Below, in pieces: positions 61,030 through 64,000 of a stretch of 64,000 bases of DNA. Under the pieces are notes generated by a model that did no database searches, was not told the origin of the DNA, and saw only the letters and a program-made list of their open reading frames with translations. The DNA comes from Jeongeupia naejangsanensis (GTDB lineage Bacteria > Pseudomonadota > Gammaproteobacteria > Burkholderiales > Chitinibacteraceae). Positions within the stretch are counted from its first letter, which is position 1, and each line of letters starts with the position of its first letter. Location of the stretch: NCBI RefSeq assembly GCF_016865585.1, contig NZ_JAESND010000009.1, forward strand, positions 117,245-181,244, in the 5' to 3' direction. The position numbers and the translations under genes were made by a program.

Positions 61030-61761
61030 TCAGGCCCAGCCCGAGGAAAGCCATTGCGCCCAATCCAGCCGGTCGCGGTCGAGGGCCTGCTCGACAGCCT
61101 GCTCGTGGTCGTACGGAATGGCCCGATGGGCAATGAGCCAGCCGCGGTCGGTGGCTTCAATGCGTGCATAGCGGGCCAAGGGCGCGCCGGTCTGCATGGC
61201 ATGGGGCGGGTCGCTGTCGCGGAATGCCGGCAGGCCGACGCTGCCCGGATTGACGATCATGCGACCATCCGGCAGCGTGAGGACGCGCGGAATGTGGCTG
61301 TGGCCGCAGACGAGGATTTCCGCGGCGATGTCGGCGGCATCGGCATTGATGTCGGCCAGTGCACGCAATCCGTCGTCGAGGTCTTCGAGCCAGTAGCGGG
61401 TATCGTCGCCGGGCTTGCCGTGGCAAACGTAAACCAGATTGTCGACGAGGATGCTGGCGGGCCGTTTCTGCAGCCAGCGCAGTCCGGCGTCGCCGAGTTC
61501 ATCGACGACGAACCCGAGCGTCGCCGATGGCCTGCGCTCGAGAACATCGCGGTCCTGATTGCCGTTGATGCCGAGGACGCGCCGCGTTTCGGACTCCACC
61601 AGCAGCCGCTGCCACGTGCCACGCGGATCGAGCGGGCCGTACAGCGTATCGCCAAGATCGAGCAATGTCGCATCGGGCCAGTCGGCCAGATCGTCGAGCA
61701 CGGCGTCGAGCGCGGCGAGGTTGCCGTGGATGTCCGAAAGCAGCGCGTAGCGCAAATTCAC
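61030..61761 (-). CDS. Metallophosphoesterase, YfcE/MJ0936 type
   Basis: A 243-residue calcineurin-like phosphoesterase with the metal motifs [16 protein letters not shown] (residues 7-22), [36 protein letters not shown] and GHSHIPRV. The HGNxxAL form suggests a cyclic-nucleotide or small-molecule phosphatase. It overlaps gpsA by 4 bases and is the last gene of the leftward group. A short minus-strand frame downstream (to 60852) is not convincing as a gene. Confidence 0.9.
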   Translation of the reverse strand: MNLRYALLSDIHGNLAALDAVLDDLADWPDATLLDLGDTLYGPLDPRGTWQRLLVESETRRVLGINGNQDRDVLERRPSATLGFVVDELGDAGLRWLQKRPASILVDNLVYVCHGKPGDDTRYWLEDLDDGLRALADINADAADIAAEILVCGHSHIPRVLTLPDGRMIVNPGSVGLPAFRDSDPPHAMQTGAPLARYARIEATDRGWLIAHRAIPYDHEQAVEQALDRDRLDWAQWLSSGWA

Positions 61762-62750
61762 CGCTGGGCTTCCATCTTGGGCGCGCGTCCCATCAGCGTG
61801 CTGACGATCTCGGCCACATCGGCCTGATCGAACAACAGCCGACAGACCGCCGCAGTGATCGGCATGTCGACGCCGAGTGCCTGGGCCTGGCGGTTCACCT
61901 CGCGCGCGGTCGGTACGCCCTCGGCAACATGGCCGAGGCTGGCCAGCGCCTGCTCGAGCGTCAGCCCTTCGGCCAGCTTGAGCCCGACACGGCGGTTGCG
62001 CGAGAGGTCACCGGTCGCAGTCAGCAGCAGGTCACCGATGCCGGCAAGGCCCATGAAGGTTTCCGCGCGTGCGCCCAGGGCAGCGCCGAAGCGGCTCATC
62101 TCGGCCAGACCGCGCGTCAGCAGCGCGGCGCGTGCATTCAACCCGTAGCCGAGGCCGTCACAGACGCCGGCAGCGATCGCCAGCACGTTCTTCACCGCAG
62201 CACCGATCTCGACACCGATCAGGTCGTCGCTGGCGTAGAGCCGCAACACCGGCGTATTGAGTGTTTCTACGATGCGCTGCGCGAACGCGGCATCGGTCGC
62301 CGCGATCGTCACCGCGCCGGGCAACCCCTTGGCGATTTCCTGCGCGAAACTCGGTCCGGACAGCATGCCGCGCGGCACGGACGGATCCATCTCCTCGTCG
62401 GCGACTTCATGCGGGAACTTCATCGTTCCGGCTTCCAGCCCTTTGCAGGCCCACAGGACCGGTGCGGTCGAGCCAAGTTCGCGCAGCGCGCGCAGCGTGC
62501 TTCGCAGCCCGGACATCGGTGTGACGATCAGTACGCTGTCGGCATCGGCAACGGTATCTGCCAGCGAGGCGCTGACCGACAACGTCTTCGGAAACGGTGC
62601 ATCGGCCAGATAGCGCGGATTGGCGTGCTCGCTGCGCATGGTGTCGACCTGGTCGGCATCGCGGCTCCAGAGCGTCACGTCGCATTGATCGGCAAAGCGG
62701 ATCGCCAGAGCGGTTCCCCAAGCGCCGGCGCCGAGTACGGCGAGTTTCAT
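61758..62750 (-). CDS. gpsA: NAD(P)-dependent glycerol-3-phosphate dehydrogenase GpsA
   Basis: Makes sn-glycerol 3-phosphate from dihydroxyacetone phosphate for phospholipid synthesis. The 330-residue protein shows the Rossmann motif [16 protein letters not shown] (residues 5-20), [53 protein letters not shown] with the catalytic Lys, and [18 protein letters not shown]. Gene order grxC-secB-gpsA is common in betaproteobacteria. Confidence 0.97.
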   Translation of the reverse strand: MKLAVLGAGAWGTALAIRFADQCDVTLWSRDADQVDTMRSEHANPRYLADAPFPKTLSVSASLADTVADADSVLIVTPMSGLRSTLRALRELGSTAPVLWACKGLEAGTMKFPHEVADEEMDPSVPRGMLSGPSFAQEIAKGLPGAVTIAATDAAFAQRIVETLNTPVLRLYASDDLIGVEIGAAVKNVLAIAAGVCDGLGYGLNARAALLTRGLAEMSRFGAALGARAETFMGLAGIGDLLLTATGDLSRNRRVGLKLAEGLTLEQALASLGHVAEGVPTAREVNRQAQALGVDMPITAAVCRLLFDQADVAEIVSTLMGRAPKMEAQR

Positions 62751-62808
62751 CTAATCGTCCTCCAGTATTCCGATATAGCCGATCTGCGCGATCGGACTGC
62801 AAATGACA

Positions 62809-62834
62809 ACGCGCCGTGGCAAGCCACGGCGCGT
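62809..62834 (-). terminator. Strong hairpin between secB and gpsA
   Basis: ACGCGCCGTGGC and GCCACGGCGCGT form perfect 12-bp arms around AA. On the minus strand it is followed by TTGTCATTT, a weak T-run. Likely an attenuator or processing hairpin between secB and gpsA. Confidence 0.6.
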
Positions 62835-62871
62835 CTGGGCTCGACCCGCGGTCAAGCGGGCGAACGCACGA

Positions 62872-63354
62872 TCAGTGCGTGGTTTCGGCGGCGCCGGTCT
62901 GCTGCTGCGCGGCCTGCTGGGCGCGCTGCTGCAGATAGATCGCTTCGAAGTTGATCGGTTGCAACAGCAGCGGCGGGAAGCCGGCGCGGGTGGTCAGGTC
63001 CGACACGGTTTCGCGCAGGTAAGGGAACAGGATGCTCGGTGCACCGATGCCCAGCAGCGGATCCATTTCATCGGCCGGAACGTGTTCGATCTGGAACAGG
63101 CCGGCTTGGGTCGTTTCGATCAGGAACACGGTGCGATCTTCCACCTTGGCCTGCGCGGTGACGGTGAGGCTGACTTCATAGAAGCCATTGTCGAAGCCGC
63201 GGGCTTCGTTGCGGAACTGGATATTGAATTCCGGCTGCAGCTGTTCGAGGAAGGCTTGCGGCGCATTCGGCGATTCAACCGAAACGTCCTTCACGTAAAT
63301 CTTCTGGATCGCGAAAACCGGCTGGTTTTCCGCTGCTTGGTTTTCTTCGCTCAT
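62872..63354 (-). CDS. secB: Protein-export chaperone SecB
   Basis: Cytoplasmic tetrameric chaperone that keeps preproteins unfolded and delivers them to SecA. The 160-residue protein has FAIQKIYVKDVSVESPNAP, FYEVSLTVTAQAK, FLIETTQAGLF and the LFPYLRETVSDLTTRAGFPPLLLQPINFEAIY family core. ATG 63354 has AGGAAGGA upstream; the longer frame adds a non-family extension. Confidence 0.97.
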   Translation of the reverse strand: MSEENQAAENQPVFAIQKIYVKDVSVESPNAPQAFLEQLQPEFNIQFRNEARGFDNGFYEVSLTVTAQAKVEDRTVFLIETTQAGLFQIEHVPADEMDPLLGIGAPSILFPYLRETVSDLTTRAGFPPLLLQPINFEAIYLQQRAQQAAQQQTGAAETTH

Positions 63355-63453
63355 GATTCCTTCCTGGGTGTCACTGTGTGTGTTTGAGTGCTTCGGACAG
63401 CGCGAAATCATCGCACGATTCCAGCGCTGCTGCCACTTGGCGCAGCGTAGCGG

Positions 63454-63714
63454 TTATTCCGCTTCGAGCAGCGGCATCAAGCCGCCGGCACGATCAAGCG
63501 CAGCCAGATCGTCATAGCCCCCGACGTGGGTCTCGCCGATATAGATCTGCGGCACGGTGCGGCGGCCGGTTTTCTGCATCATGACCTCGCGCTGGCCCGG
63601 GTCGAGATCGATACGGATCTTTTCGATCGTCGCAACGCCGCGTGCAACGAGCAGGCGTTCGGCCATCACGCAGTACGGGCACACGCCGGTGCTGTACATC
63701 ACTACTTTGGGCAT
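63454..63714 (-). CDS. grxC: Glutaredoxin 3 (GrxC)
   Basis: An 86-residue glutathione-dependent thiol oxidoreductase with the active-site CPYC (residues 12-15), the cis-proline TVPQIYIGETHVGGYDDL motif and typical length. It precedes secB on the minus strand with 99 bases between them. Confidence 0.95.
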   Translation of the reverse strand: MPKVVMYSTGVCPYCVMAERLLVARGVATIEKIRIDLDPGQREVMMQKTGRRTVPQIYIGETHVGGYDDLAALDRAGGLMPLLEAE

Positions 63715-64000
63715 GACTGAATTTCCAAGAGTCAGACAACTAGTTCTGTTAGATGGGGGCGACGCCGCTTGAGTGCAAGTGTGCAGCGTATCGATTGCGT
63801 CGCCGCCTGGTGCGTTTTACCGCATATGGATAATCGCGCGCGAGAAGGGCGGCCGTCAGGCCGCCCTGGGTGCTTTGGGGGCGGTGAAGCGGGATCTGCC
63901 GGTGTTTGACGGACCGGCAGCGGCGTTCGGGCCGGTTTGGCCTGTCTGGTTGGGGCAAAACTGACGGATTTCATGCGTATGGCATGAGTTTGTCAGCTTT
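63715..64000. other. Right-end region without a supported gene
   Basis: The 286 bp upstream of grxC to the window edge. A GC hairpin with 8-bp arms (GGGCGGCC and GGCCGCCC) lies at 63847-63866, with no T-run on either strand. CATATGGATAAT at about 63822 is AT-rich and might be promoter DNA for grxC or for a gene beyond the window. Open frames here lack protein-like composition. Confidence 0.4.

Noticed and set aside
60852..61202. A short minus-strand frame downstream of the phosphoesterase, ending at the bioH stop
   Set aside because: Most of it overlaps the phosphoesterase in another frame; the last about 43 residues alone show no family and no ribosome site.

Overview
This window looks like a stretch of chromosome from a high-G+C betaproteobacterium. 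The housekeeping genes and their order (thiSG/trmB, coaX/birA, pepP/ubiH, ubiC/ubiA, bioF/bioH, grxC/secB/gpsA) fit the order Neisseriales, and the closest match by general knowledge is the chitin-degrading Chitinibacteraceae/Chromobacteriaceae group (Jeongeupia-like). That placement is inference from gene content. I saw no rRNA, tRNA, CRISPR array, insertion sequence or prophage, and genes are tightly packed on both strands.

Layout. 1-5.5 kb: (p)ppGpp enzyme, thiamine genes thiS/thiG with an extra small gene between them, two duplicated acetyltransferases and trmB. 5.5-11.3 kb: a FlgT-like protein, then a leftward birA-coaX-SPOR operon, an hslV without hslU, and a two-unit STAS protein. 11.4-19.9 kb: a very large DUF748 envelope protein, a FUSC transporter, the divergent metR/metE pair with likely MetR sites, and a pseudogene broken by one amber codon. 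19.9-24.5 kb: accessory genes, including a 950-residue protein that joins a peptidoglycan-binding domain, a lysozyme/GH19-like domain, a papain-like protease and a lipase-like hydrolase. 25-28.9 kb: a fecIRA-type iron uptake operon under a near-perfect Fur box.

29.0-35.6 kb holds the most interesting metabolic system: a leftward operon encoding a PLP-dependent D-amino acid deaminase/dehydratase, a gluconate-type permease, an RpiR regulator, a D-aminoacylase-type deacetylase, RidA and 2-keto-3-deoxygluconate kinase. Read together, these make a complete route from N-acetyl-D-glucosaminate (the oxidised sugar end left when lytic polysaccharide monooxygenases cut chitin) to 2-keto-3-deoxy-6-phosphogluconate.

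35.8-48.4 kb: a stand-alone GAF protein, pepP-ubiH, a small outer-membrane barrel behind an AT-rich leader, a CHASE2 adenylate cyclase/SH3/M48 protease operon, an isomerase plus two alpha/beta hydrolases controlled by a divergent TetR, a GNAT and a YebC regulator. 48.5-58.8 kb: a signalling block with three tandem paralogous membrane diguanylate cyclases, ubiC-ubiA, azlCD and a DctB-like histidine kinase whose phospho-accepting histidine is replaced by arginine. 58.9-63.7 kb: bioF-bioH and a leftward grxC-secB-gpsA-phosphoesterase group.
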